Positions 33,798 to 43,287 of a stretch of 51,015 nucleotides of DNA are shown piece after piece; the stretch's first letter is position 1, and every line of letters starts with the position of its first letter. The notes below the pieces were generated by a model. It had not been told where the DNA came from. It did no database searches and was given only the letters and a program-made list of their open reading frames with translations. Source of the stretch: SBAX01 sp964421865 (GTDB lineage: Bacteria > Planctomycetota > Phycisphaerae > UBA1845); assembly GCA_964421865.1 (NCBI GenBank), contig CAYQZH010000002.1, positions 1 through 51,015 on the forward strand, in the 5' to 3' direction. A program made the translations under genes and the position numbers.

Positions 33798-33929
33798 ATG
33801 ACCGAGGTAGTAGAGATGAACGACAAGAGACATCGCCGAGTCCGGTTGACGTGGATAGGGTTCGAGCGTCGTAAGTGGGAAGCCTCTTTCATGGGAATCC
33901 CCCGGCACGACCTGCAAAGGAAGTTCTGA
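33798..33929 (+). CDS. Small basic protein (43 residues) within the kinase-chaperone operon
   Basis: The frame from ATG 33798 gives MTEVVEMNDKRHRRVRLTWI and continues GFERRKWEAS to a TGA one base before the next ATG. Its spacing (18 bases after the kinase stop, one base before the J-like gene) and its natural composition argue for a real gene. An inner ATG at 33816 (MNDKRHRRVR) is also possible. It is strongly basic and could be an adaptor or a kinase substrate. Confidence 0.55.
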   Translation: MTEVVEMNDKRHRRVRLTWIGFERRKWEASFMGIPRHDLQRKF

Positions 33930-33930
33930 A

Positions 33931-36900
33931 ATGGAGTGCCCGCATTGCCATTTGGAGGCGCAGATTCGAGCTGATGGAATCTGCCAGGCTTGCGGGAGAA
34001 ACCGCTGGGAACCTACGCCGGAGTCGGGGGCGACCGCGGTCAATCCGAAGCCCAATGCGCAGCTCGGTAGAGACGGGGTAGCGGCAACCGCAATCCCAGA
34101 ATGCGAGGAACTCATCGAACTGGCAACGCCGCACATCTACCGCCGCAACCTGTTCCGTGTGCTTGGACTACCAGTAAACGCAAGCCCGAAGGATGTCCAG
34201 CAACAGCAGAATCGCCGCAAAATACAGGAGAAGCTCGGCATTGCCGCCTCCGCTCATCACGGCGGTCCTCTCGTCCTCGAACCACCACCCACTGAGGAAG
34301 ACATTCGCGCCGCGATGGAACGCCTGAATCGTCCGGTGGACAGGCTTCTTGACGAGCTCTTCTGGTTCTGGCCGACCAACGGAAGTGTCGCCGGCGATCC
34401 CGCTCTCAAAGCAGTGGAGCAGGGAAATGTCGACAAGGCCGCCAAGCTCTGGACAGAGCAGGCCGAGCTAGGCGGGCAGCGAGAGATCGCAACCCACAAC
34501 CTGGCCGTACTCGATCATCTCATCGCTCTCGACTACGAGGCCCGTCTAGCCTCGCAGAGCTTGGACACGAAGGAGCAGGAACCCCTGGCCGACCTCTGGC
34601 TCCGAGTATTCGTGCGTTGGGGGGAGGTGCTTGACGGCGAGGAGTTCTGGAGCGTCGTCAAGAACCGTGTTCGTGACCTGGACGACGCGCAGCTTACGAC
34701 CGGCTTCGTCCGCCGTGTTCGGGGTACCCTGCCCACCGCTCTCCTCCTGATTAACGCAAAGATCGCTTACAGTGCGGCGGAACGGTCCGACAGCGAGCTC
34801 GCCCGGCAACACTACCAACTGCTGCAATTGGCAGATTTCCGATGTGGCCTCGCCGACGAAGCTATCCGCGAGTCGCTCAAGCCAATCCGAAACCGGATCA
34901 AGACCGCCACGGACAATGCCAAAGGCCGATGGACCAGGACGCCGCATCACGGGAATCGCTTCGCCCGAGAATTGCACGAGCAGGCCAAAAGCATGCTCGC
35001 CATCGTGGACGCGATTCTCCCGGAAAACGACCTGACCCGTGCAGGGCTGCACGATCTAGTTGCAGAAACGATGCGCGAAGGCTTGGTTGATTTCGGGAAC
35101 AAGACGAACGATTGGCAAGAATGCGACAGAATTCTCAAGCTGGCCGAAGAACTGGCCATCGGCCAGGCCGTCAAGACGAAACTGTCTAACGATCGCGCAA
35201 TCGTTCAACAGAACGCTAAGGACGGCAACGACTGGTGCAGCCCCGGTTATTGGGACCTGCCGGAGGAGACCATCACTCAGCTTGAGGCCGCTCGCGCGAA
35301 GACCCAAGCAGGAGACTACGAAGGAGCAGGCCGACTGTTGGTCGTTCTCGACCCGAAGATTGGCAAGCCTCTACGTTGCTGTCTGGCCTTCTGCCTTAGC
35401 CACCGTGGATCACAGATAGCGGGACAGGGCTTGAATGACTTTTCGAGCGAACCCACCCCCAAAGTGCAAAGGTTTCTGGATGTCATTGGCCGCCTAGGGT
35501 CAGTGCCGCTTCCAAACCCCAACATGCAGTCCTGGCAGCTCCCGGATTGTCCATGTTGCGGCACGAAAAGTTACACAAGTTGGGTCAATGGAGAATACAA
35601 AGGACAGCGCTATTGGATGTGCAGCCAGTGTTCGGAGGAGGACAACCGAGAGCGAGAAAAAAGAAAGCGCGTGCTCCGAAAGAGCATCAGTGAATCCTTG
35701 GAGTATGTACTCCTTGCCGACGAGCTCGACCCCAATAACACCGGAATCCGCGAGAATCTTAAGTCGTTGAAGGAGATCGCGAACGATATCGGCGCGAGCA
35801 TCCCCAAGACGAAGGGACTGAAAGAGAAGCTAGGGGCCGAGACCACGAGGGGCAAACGGCATGAGTTCGAGTCGTCACCCGAAGACACCGTCTGCCACTT
35901 CTGCGGCGAACATGCTGCAGACGAGTCTTGCCGCATCACCGTGGCAATGTGCGGCGACCTCCAGCCCGCCGAGCTACTCTTCTGCAAGGGAACCGAGTAC
36001 GAGTACGGTGACGCTATCGTGCCTCGCTGCAAACGCTGCTTCGGCGCGCACCGAGAAGTAGCAGAGGCCCAGACCGCCATTGAGCAGGCCGAGTCCATTG
36101 GAAAGGAATGCGACAGGTGCAAATCCAGCCTTTTTTGGCACCGGTGCCTTTGCCGACGTTGCGACAGCAGGGTCTTCCAACTCGGACGACTTTCGAAGGG
36201 TTTCGCTTTTGCTGCCGCCATCTTTTTGCCAGCCGTCGGCCTCGCTCTTGCTACTGATTATTACGAGGTTTTGGCTTCCGTGGCCGACTTCGTCGCCGCG
36301 AACAGCGGTTTGACACTCACAGACGCCGGTTTTTGGGTGCGGGTTATCGTAGGTGGTGCAATTCCGCTGTTCATGGTCCTCTCCGTTCCGGTCGGTTTGA
36401 AGCGGAGGCAGCGATGTCTGCGGCGGGAAATGAGCGAGAAGCGGCAGGCTGAGATCCAACAACGCCGACATGTCGCGCACAACATCGCGCAAAAGAAGCT
36501 AGACGAGGCCGCGTCTTTCCTGAGGTCGGCCGGCATTAAGTCAGAGTCCGCGTACCTAGAGTTCCACCGAATCAACGAGTTATGTGGCCGCGGTTGGAGG
36601 TTTGGTCACGTGACGGAGGCTAACGGCAAGGCGGCCATTGAAGACCTAGACTACGTGAAAGGCCTTGTTTCTGGTGTCAGGCGGGCGAGCGAGGGTTCGA
36701 TTGTCGAGATTGCAGCACTGAAGACGGCAATCAGTGAGATGCGGTGTTGGGACGACAACTTGGAAACGCTGTCGAGGCGTGCGGTCCAAGCCCTGGTGCT
36801 ACGGGGCTTTTCACCCAAGGATGCCAGACGCCAACTCGAGGGAGCTGGGGTTTCGCGGCGTGCAGCGCGGTCGTTGGTTCGGGAGGCCGCGTCGGACAAT

Positions 36901-36939
36901 GCACAGTTCAGTCAAGAAGGAACTTCGCACAACCCATGA
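33931..36939 (+). CDS. Large zinc-ribbon, J-like membrane protein of the chaperone cluster
   Basis: The 1002-residue product opens with a zinc ribbon (C3, C6, C18 and C21; CPHC, CQAC). Residues 67-148 are J-domain-like (YRRNLFRVLGLPVNASPKDV, ending ELFWFWP). The HPD tripeptide that stimulates Hsp70 in true J proteins is absent. A long helical repeat region (150-530) follows, then two or three more cysteine clusters (CPCC...CSQC near 540-570, CHFC near 654, CDRC and CRRC near 728-748). Two transmembrane helices lie near 757-780 and 801-822, with a charged helical tail. It is probably the membrane-anchored recruiter of the two Hsp70s encoded downstream. Confidence 0.8.
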   Translation: MECPHCHLEAQIRADGICQACGRNRWEPTPESGATAVNPKPNAQLGRDGVAATAIPECEELIELATPHIYRRNLFRVLGLPVNASPKDVQQQQNRRKIQEKLGIAASAHHGGPLVLEPPPTEEDIRAAMERLNRPVDRLLDELFWFWPTNGSVAGDPALKAVEQGNVDKAAKLWTEQAELGGQREIATHNLAVLDHLIALDYEARLASQSLDTKEQEPLADLWLRVFVRWGEVLDGEEFWSVVKNRVRDLDDAQLTTGFVRRVRGTLPTALLLINAKIAYSAAERSDSELARQHYQLLQLADFRCGLADEAIRESLKPIRNRIKTATDNAKGRWTRTPHHGNRFARELHEQAKSMLAIVDAILPENDLTRAGLHDLVAETMREGLVDFGNKTNDWQECDRILKLAEELAIGQAVKTKLSNDRAIVQQNAKDGNDWCSPGYWDLPEETITQLEAARAKTQAGDYEGAGRLLVVLDPKIGKPLRCCLAFCLSHRGSQIAGQGLNDFSSEPTPKVQRFLDVIGRLGSVPLPNPNMQSWQLPDCPCCGTKSYTSWVNGEYKGQRYWMCSQCSEEDNREREKRKRVLRKSISESLEYVLLADELDPNNTGIRENLKSLKEIANDIGASIPKTKGLKEKLGAETTRGKRHEFESSPEDTVCHFCGEHAADESCRITVAMCGDLQPAELLFCKGTEYEYGDAIVPRCKRCFGAHREVAEAQTAIEQAESIGKECDRCKSSLFWHRCLCRRCDSRVFQLGRLSKGFAFAAAIFLPAVGLALATDYYEVLASVADFVAANSGLTLTDAGFWVRVIVGGAIPLFMVLSVPVGLKRRQRCLRREMSEKRQAEIQQRRHVAHNIAQKKLDEAASFLRSAGIKSESAYLEFHRINELCGRGWRFGHVTEANGKAAIEDLDYVKGLVSGVRRASEGSIVEIAALKTAISEMRCWDDNLETLSRRAVQALVLRGFSPKDARRQLEGAGVSRRAARSLVREAASDNAQFSQEGTSHNP

Positions 36940-37051
36940 AATGATTGAAAGGCCGCGCACACCGGGGGTGGTCGAGCGGTAGTAACAATAACAAGCAAAA
37001 GGAAGGTAAACTTCGGACGGTGCAAGGATCGTCCGCCACGGACTCGATGGC

Positions 37052-37984
37052 ATGAATGACAAGACACACAAAAACGAGCCGCTTCTTGGCGTGAAGAGCG
37101 GCATACTTGAAGCAGTCCGACAGTGGTGCTTCCCACTGGAGTTTCGCATCGCTGCGCCAGGTATGCCCTTGGATGCGCTAACGGAAGTCGAAACAGCGAT
37201 ACGGTGCGCACCTGTTACGCAACCAGCGGGACGGCCCACCGCTCCAACTGAATCTAGCACGTCGAACGAACTCGTTGCGGACTTGGCTACCTGTCTCTGG
37301 TATCTCAAGACAAAGCACTTCAATCGCAAATGGGAGGACGACGAAACAGGCGACGACGACCCACGGGTGCGTCGATCGCTGAGTCGGCTAAACAAAGGGA
37401 TTACCGCACTAAAGGGGGCTGGCGTCGAGGTCCACGATCCCACCAACAAGCGTTATCCACAGGGGGGCGAGGGTATGATGCGGCCACTTCAGTTTCAGCC
37501 GACGGCTGGCTTGACCTTCGAGGTCGTTAGCGACACTGTCGCCCCCATCATTTACCGGGATGACCGGCTCATCCAGCGCGGTGAGGTATTTGTCGCTGTC
37601 CCGAAGGAACAGACAAGCGATGCGTCGGCGTCCACCGCCCAGGCCGCCTCACCTAGCGTCGAAGAGGTGCCCGTGACGGACGAGTCCTTGCCATCGCAGG
37701 CAGAAGCGTTGACGACTACAGCTGCCAAAGTGGCGAACTGCGGGGCCCCCAAAGGGGCAGCACCGGCGGACGACGGTAGCATCGAGTCCCTGACCTCAAA
37801 GCAAGTTGCCGGCGCAACTGACGAGGAAGTGGCCGACGAAAAGCGACTGGGGCCAGCAACCTCATGCAACGCCGCCAATCACGAAACTACGGCCGCGGAG
37901 GCTGAATTGGAGACGTATCGGGCAGGGGGCGAGCCAGACTCGAAACAAGAACCAAAGACAAACAAGGACGATGGAACGGTATAG
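37052..37984 (+). CDS. Divergent GrpE-like protein
   Basis: The 310-residue product (MNDKTHKNEP) has a central helix (NELVADLATCLWYLKTKHF) and a section much like the GrpE head: ALKGAGVEVHDPTNKRYPQG, then EVVSDTVAPIIYRDDRLI and RGEVFVAVP. These correspond to the GrpE pattern 'L...GV...D..G..FDP' and 'VL.PGY...RVLRPA.V.V'. GrpE releases ADP from DnaK. The long N-terminal coiled coil of GrpE is absent, and about 125 disordered residues follow the head. Its place directly before the Hsp70 gene, overlapping its upstream frame, supports the call. Confidence 0.65.
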   Translation: MNDKTHKNEPLLGVKSGILEAVRQWCFPLEFRIAAPGMPLDALTEVETAIRCAPVTQPAGRPTAPTESSTSNELVADLATCLWYLKTKHFNRKWEDDETGDDDPRVRRSLSRLNKGITALKGAGVEVHDPTNKRYPQGGEGMMRPLQFQPTAGLTFEVVSDTVAPIIYRDDRLIQRGEVFVAVPKEQTSDASASTAQAASPSVEEVPVTDESLPSQAEALTTTAAKVANCGAPKGAAPADDGSIESLTSKQVAGATDEEVADEKRLGPATSCNAANHETTAAEAELETYRAGGEPDSKQEPKTNKDDGTV

Positions 37985-38003
37985 TCGCGAAAGGGTCTCA
38001 GAT

Positions 38004-40505
38004 ATGCCACGAACGACCATTGATTTCGGTATCGACCTGGGGACGACCAACAGCACCGTCGCTGTGATCGATGGAATAGACGCGAAGGTCATCCCGAACA
38101 AGGGCGGATCGGGAATCACGCCTTCTGCCGTGTGGATCGACAAGCGCGGCAGCATCCACGTCGGTCAGGAGCCGAAGCTGCACGCTTTGGTCGATGACGC
38201 AGACAACGCCGACCTGGAGTTTAAGCTCCGCATGGGTCTCGGTGACGAGGGCAAGAAGGTATTTGCCCGCAGTAGTCGGGAGATGCTGCCCGAAGAACTG
38301 TCGGCCGAGGTGCTCAAGTCCTTGAAAACCGACGTCCGGAGCAACATGAACGAGGACCTCCGCGCAGTCGTGATCACCGTCCCAGCGGCCTTCGAGAACC
38401 CGCAGACCACCGCTACGCGCAAGGCTGCTGAACTCGCCGGTTTTACGCTCAGTCCGCTGCTTCTAGAGCCGGTCGCCGCTTCGCTGGCTTACGGCTTCCA
38501 GACCCAGAGCGAAAATGTCTACTGGATGGTGTACGACTTCGGCGGCGGCACATTCGATGCGGCGGTGATGCACATCCGCGACGGCCTGATTCAGTATGTG
38601 AAACACAATGGAGATAACTTCCTCGGTGGCAAACTAATCGATTGGGATATCGTGACCAAGGTGCTAATCCCGCCCCTTACCAAACAGTTCAACTTACCCG
38701 ACTTCAGACGCGGCAATCCGCGATGGCGGTTCGCTATCGGCAAAATGAAATACTACGCCGAACAAGCGAAGATCGAGGTATGCCGCTCGAAGGCTCCGTA
38801 CGAGATCTGGATCGAGAGGCTGTGCGAGGATGCGGACGGAAAGGAGGTCGACTTCGCCTACACGCTAACGCCAAAAGATGTGGAGCAGGTCAGCAAACCG
38901 CATATCGAAAAGTCGCTGGGCTGGTGCCGCTCGACGCTGGAGCAGGCGCGGCTGAGCGGATCGGATATGGAGCGGATTCTGATGGTTGGCGGCACGACAC
39001 TGAACCCCTGGGTTCGAGAGGCGGTCCAAGCCGAGTTGGCCAGCCGGCTCGAGTTCGGTATCGATCCGGTAACGGTCGTCGCGCGGGGGGCCGCCATCTT
39101 CGCGAGCACGCAGGCCCTGCCGCCGGACCCCTCGGCAGCGGTCCCCAAGGGAACCTGGCAAATCCAGTTCGAGCACAAGCCGGTCGGCAACGTGCCTGAC
39201 CCGGACATCGGCGGTCGTATCATGCCTCCGGATGGTCGGAGCGTTGCAGGCTTCACCATCGAACTCGTCGACACGAAGACGCAGTGGCGGTCGGGCCGGA
39301 TCACCCTTGGAGGGGATGGCGTGTTCATGACGCAGCTCCATGCGGAGAAGCAGCGGCGACACGAGTACGCTATCGAACTTTGCGACGCGAAGGGCACACA
39401 TATCCCGACCACGCCGGATCGTGTCTCGTACACCGTTGGCGTGATCCCACAGGAGAATCCACCTGCGGCAATGACCATCGCGGTAGGCTTGGCGGATGGC
39501 GGAGTGGCAATCTACCTAAAGAAAGGCACCAAGCTACCAGCCCGCAAAACGATCGATCACTACACTACCGTCGCACTCCGTGCGGGGCACGCAAAAGACG
39601 AACTGCGCATTCCCCTGCTCGAAGGTGAGCACGCTCGCGCGGAACGCAACCACGGCATCGGCGTGATGACGATCAAGGGGTCTGACATCCGGCGCGACCT
39701 GCCAGCCGGCAGCCAGATCGAGATCACCCTCGTCATGGACACGTCTCAGCAGGTTCGTCTCCAAGCCTATGTGAATTGCTTGGACGAGGACTTCGACGTC
39801 AGTTTCGATCCACAGATGAAACACAACTCGCTTGCAGACCTTTGCAAAGACGCGCACCAGCAAAAAACGCGCTTGGCAAACGCTCGTGAGAAGGCTGAGC
39901 GAACGAACGCACTGAAGGCCGAGGCTGCCCTGTCAACGATCGAAGACCAACAGTTGCTCGGGCACGTCGATTCACTTATCGAGGCTGCCGGCAACGACCC
40001 GGATGCTGTTGCCCAACTTGACCGCCGAGTCCGCGAGTTAGCATCAGCCGTCGATGAGGTAGAGGATTCCATTGAATGGCCAGATCTTCTAGTGAAAGCT
40101 GAAGAGTCTCGCAAGGAAACCGAGCGTGTAGTGGGAGAGTACGGCGAAGCCAGCGATCGAAACAGGCTCCGTTCGCTCAAGGAAGAACTCCAGCGGGCTG
40201 TCGATACAGGGGACCCTGATCTACTCCGCCGGTATATCGACGAGCTCTGGGGCCTGTACTTCCAAGTGCTTGACCGGCAGCCGGGTTTCCATGTCGGGCA
40301 GTTTAACCGGCTTGTTGAGCGGGTCCAGTCGATGCGCGACCCGGGGCAGGCAGAACAGGTCATTGCGCAAGGCCGCCGCGCGATCAACAACAACGACATC
40401 GAGGCGTTGAAGGCCGCCAATCGCCAGCTCCTCTCCCTTCTGCCTCGGGACATTCAAGAGCAGGTCAAGCATGAGAATGTCGGCGACACAATTACAAGAG
40501 GGTAA
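38004..40505 (+). CDS. Large Hsp70 (DnaK-like) chaperone
   Basis: I chose ATG 38004 (MPRTTIDFGI) because GAAAGGG lies upstream; ATG 37971 would overlap the GrpE-like gene. The 833-residue product has all Hsp70 ATPase signatures: DLGTTNS (11-17), VYDFGGGTFDAA and ILMVGGTTLNPWV. The beta substrate-binding domain is recognisable (GVIPQENPP, ITLVMDTSQQVRLQA). It is followed by a long helical lid extended to about 200 residues beyond DnaK length. DnaK is about 640 residues, so this is a specialised paralogue. It has no EEVD tail. It should work with the GrpE-like and J-like proteins beside it. Confidence 0.9.
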   Translation: MPRTTIDFGIDLGTTNSTVAVIDGIDAKVIPNKGGSGITPSAVWIDKRGSIHVGQEPKLHALVDDADNADLEFKLRMGLGDEGKKVFARSSREMLPEELSAEVLKSLKTDVRSNMNEDLRAVVITVPAAFENPQTTATRKAAELAGFTLSPLLLEPVAASLAYGFQTQSENVYWMVYDFGGGTFDAAVMHIRDGLIQYVKHNGDNFLGGKLIDWDIVTKVLIPPLTKQFNLPDFRRGNPRWRFAIGKMKYYAEQAKIEVCRSKAPYEIWIERLCEDADGKEVDFAYTLTPKDVEQVSKPHIEKSLGWCRSTLEQARLSGSDMERILMVGGTTLNPWVREAVQAELASRLEFGIDPVTVVARGAAIFASTQALPPDPSAAVPKGTWQIQFEHKPVGNVPDPDIGGRIMPPDGRSVAGFTIELVDTKTQWRSGRITLGGDGVFMTQLHAEKQRRHEYAIELCDAKGTHIPTTPDRVSYTVGVIPQENPPAAMTIAVGLADGGVAIYLKKGTKLPARKTIDHYTTVALRAGHAKDELRIPLLEGEHARAERNHGIGVMTIKGSDIRRDLPAGSQIEITLVMDTSQQVRLQAYVNCLDEDFDVSFDPQMKHNSLADLCKDAHQQKTRLANAREKAERTNALKAEAALSTIEDQQLLGHVDSLIEAAGNDPDAVAQLDRRVRELASAVDEVEDSIEWPDLLVKAEESRKETERVVGEYGEASDRNRLRSLKEELQRAVDTGDPDLLRRYIDELWGLYFQVLDRQPGFHVGQFNRLVERVQSMRDPGQAEQVIAQGRRAINNNDIEALKAANRQLLSLLPRDIQEQVKHENVGDTITRG

Positions 40506-40583
40506 TGTTACGCCATGATTGCCGTGCTGCTGGGATACCAGGGCAAACAAACCAGTGCCGAAGAAACCTAGAGGATGCCGGCC

Positions 40584-41648
40584 ATGCGATTCAATTCGAG
40601 CAATACAACTGCGGATACGAGTAGTTCCATGTCTGGCGCCAACAAGGGTTCTGCCAGACTCTTTTCTGCGGCCGTCATCCTGGCGAGAAGGGGCCGATAC
40701 GTCGAAGCTACCAAGCTGCTTCAGAAGGCTCATGGTGCCGGAGAGTGTTCGGATGCTGAAGCCTTAGATTTGCAGGCCCGCATCTACGCTCAGCAAGGGC
40801 TCTACTTGCATGCCGAATCCTGCTGGAACAAGGCGAAACAACTCGATGGATCAACTCCAGCATACGATGAAGCGCTGAGCCGGCTTCGCCGAGCTCGTCA
40901 TTCGAGCGGCCGCTTTGTGCGGGTGAGCGTTATTATATCCGTACTCCTAATCCTGGGCCTTTTATTCTGGCAGGTCGCGTTCGTCAACCCAACCATTGTC
41001 GCTCGCCAGGACGCAGCCGAGAGTTCGCTTAGCGCGATTCGCGGGGAAATCGCCGCACTGCAAGACGCTTCACGGGGACGGGATCAAGCCCTCGCCACGA
41101 CCGTCACGAGCTTGGGCACTGGCCTAACCGATTTCGAGTCGCGCCTTTCCGAACGGTTGGAATTGGTGCCAACAGTCTCGCGGACCGCAGAAGACCGCAA
41201 TGCCGTGATCGCCCGTGTCGATGCGCAGATTGGCGTGCTTCAGAAGGCCCTCGAGCGCGAGGCTGGCAGTCTGGAAACCCGTCGCGCCGAGGCCGACATT
41301 GCGCAGGTCAAGAGAATCGAAACTCTCGAAGCGGCCATCGCCGACATGGGCAAGGTCTTGGCTTCTCTTGAAGAAGGACTCAGCAAGCGTGTTGAGGCAG
41401 CCGAGATCCGTCTTGCCGAACGCGTCGATGCGATGGATGACACCGTTAAGCGCGAGATGAAGTCCCTGCCCACTTCAGCCGAACTCGCGACACTCGGCGA
41501 CTCAATCTCCAAACTCCATGAGCAGCTTGCGGAGATTGCGGCTGCGGTTAAACCGCCTAAGGGTGCTTCCGATCAGAATGTTGGTGGAGCCGACGATGAC
41601 AAGAGAACGGACCAACCGTCGCCCCCGCCAGAGGGACAGCGACCATGA
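40584..41648 (+). CDS. TPR - transmembrane - coiled-coil protein
   Basis: The ATG at 40584 (MRFNSSNTTA) has GAGG nine bases upstream; ATG 40575 is too close to it. The 354-residue product has a TPR-like helix pair at 25-90 (ILARRGRYVEATKLLQKAHG, then LQARIYAQQGLYLHAESCWN). One transmembrane helix follows at about 112-134 (VIISVLLILGLLFWQVAFV). A long coiled coil (140-330) is rich in A, E, R and L, with a proline-rich tail. The topology is TPR inside and coiled coil outside. It probably bridges the cytosolic chaperones to the envelope. Confidence 0.75.
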   Translation: MRFNSSNTTADTSSSMSGANKGSARLFSAAVILARRGRYVEATKLLQKAHGAGECSDAEALDLQARIYAQQGLYLHAESCWNKAKQLDGSTPAYDEALSRLRRARHSSGRFVRVSVIISVLLILGLLFWQVAFVNPTIVARQDAAESSLSAIRGEIAALQDASRGRDQALATTVTSLGTGLTDFESRLSERLELVPTVSRTAEDRNAVIARVDAQIGVLQKALEREAGSLETRRAEADIAQVKRIETLEAAIADMGKVLASLEEGLSKRVEAAEIRLAERVDAMDDTVKREMKSLPTSAELATLGDSISKLHEQLAEIAAAVKPPKGASDQNVGGADDDKRTDQPSPPPEGQRP

Positions 41649-41682
41649 GCTGGGCGAACGCGACGTCCAGTGGGTTTGCATC

Positions 41683-43200
41683 ATGAGCATCGTCGGTTTA
41701 GATTTTGGCACTACCAAGTGTCTTGGTGCGATTTGGAAAAACGAAAAGCCTCTGATAGTCGGCACTGGCATCGACGATTCTCGTATCCCCTCATTGGTTT
41801 TGGTTCTTCCCGACGGCACGACACTAGTAGGGTCGGAGGCGCAGCATTATCGGGGTAGGTACGGCGGCGGTTGCCTTTCGATTCCGGGTTGCAAGCGGCG
41901 GATGGAAACGCGAGAGGGGCTCGCCTGGGCAAGCTGGCATGCCCAACGGCACGAAGTTGCAGCGATGGTCCTACAATACGCAAAAGGGAGGGTGGAGAAC
42001 CGCGCGGGCTCACCGATTTCGACAGCTGTGCTTACGGTACCAGGTTGTGCCACGCTCAGTTATCGCGAGGCACTCGTAAAAGCCGCTACGATCGCTGGAA
42101 TCAAGGTCGACAGGCTTCTGGGCGAAGCGGTCGCAGCAGCATTGCCCTTCATTTTCTCGCCGCGTTGCCCGGCGGAGTGTACCCTGGCGTCGGTGACCTT
42201 CGGTGGTGGCACGCTGGACATCGCGTTCATGGGGGTCGACAAGAGCATCGGCGTCGTTGAAGTTCTTGGCGTTGCAGGCGATCCCAAGCTCGGTGGCCAG
42301 GATTTTGACGACATCATCGTTGACCACATTGTTGCTTGCAACCCATCAGCGCGCGCAGGACAAGATCGGCTCAGCAACGCGCAATATGAAATCCTCCGCG
42401 AAGTCGCATCCCAGATAAAGACCGACCTCAGTTTCGCGTCCAGCGCAACGATCCGTCTGACTGGCCTCTTCACTGCGCAATCTTCATCGACGCGGCTCCA
42501 AGACCCCGAACTGACGCGCGACGCCTTCCAGAAGATGTCGCAAGGTCTTCTTGCTCGCGTTGAGCGCGCTACGGAGAAAGCCCTTGTTGACGTCGAGTGG
42601 AAGGGTGGCAGATGGCATGGAGAACGCCTCGTGCTCCTCAACGGCGGTAGCAGCAGAATGCCGGCCTTTCAGGACCTCATACGAAAGGCGTTCTATCCTT
42701 GTACTCGCATCTTTTCTGGATCGGAAACAAGTGCTGTCGATGGCGCGCTGATGTACGCACGTATTCTCGGTGGAGAGAACAAGAGCTTCATCGTGATGGA
42801 TGTCCTACCGCATCCAATGCATCTTGGCTTGGCCGGGGGTAATTCTGTAACAGTATTTCCTCGTGGGTCGCATATCCCAACAACAGAGACCGTCGCACTG
42901 TCGGCGAATGGCGACGGTATGCGCGAACTCAGGATCCCTATTTTCGAAGGAGAGGTAGAAGAAGGTGGCACGGGCAGGACCCCCTACGGCTGGATTTGCC
43001 TGACGGGAGTAGGTCAATCTGGGCGCGATACGCCGCGCATAGACTTGTCGATTCATGTGGATTGGAGGATGCGGCTTGGGGTCTGTGCGATTGACCAGCA
43101 AAGCAAAAAGGAAATAGCTGCGCGGGTAGAAAGTGCTTTCGCTTCTGCGGGGGCCAGAGACGTTGAATTCGTGTATTCTAAACATAGGATGGCGCCGTAG
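41683..43200 (+). CDS. Second, short Hsp70-like protein
   Basis: The start ATG 41683 (MSIVGLDFGT) puts the ATPase signature GLDFGTTKCL at the N-terminus; an upstream ATG at 41596 would overlap the previous gene. The 505-residue product keeps the phosphate-2 loop VTFGGGTLDIAFMG and the adenosine loop LLNGGSSRMPAFQDL. The substrate-binding part is a short beta domain (HPMHLGLAGG, VTVFPRGSHIPT) and the helical lid is missing. It is therefore a lid-less Hsp70, unlikely to hold clients as DnaK does. It may be a regulator, or a partner of the large Hsp70 encoded 1.2 kb upstream. Confidence 0.85.
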   Translation: MSIVGLDFGTTKCLGAIWKNEKPLIVGTGIDDSRIPSLVLVLPDGTTLVGSEAQHYRGRYGGGCLSIPGCKRRMETREGLAWASWHAQRHEVAAMVLQYAKGRVENRAGSPISTAVLTVPGCATLSYREALVKAATIAGIKVDRLLGEAVAAALPFIFSPRCPAECTLASVTFGGGTLDIAFMGVDKSIGVVEVLGVAGDPKLGGQDFDDIIVDHIVACNPSARAGQDRLSNAQYEILREVASQIKTDLSFASSATIRLTGLFTAQSSSTRLQDPELTRDAFQKMSQGLLARVERATEKALVDVEWKGGRWHGERLVLLNGGSSRMPAFQDLIRKAFYPCTRIFSGSETSAVDGALMYARILGGENKSFIVMDVLPHPMHLGLAGGNSVTVFPRGSHIPTTETVALSANGDGMRELRIPIFEGEVEEGGTGRTPYGWICLTGVGQSGRDTPRIDLSIHVDWRMRLGVCAIDQQSKKEIAARVESAFASAGARDVEFVYSKHRMAP

Positions 43201-43287
43201 CGGACTTTAACACGTAAGGGGTTATACGTCATGGCGTAATGTGTGCCTTGACTTATCCCCTGACGGCGGCAGCACGAAGCACTAAGT

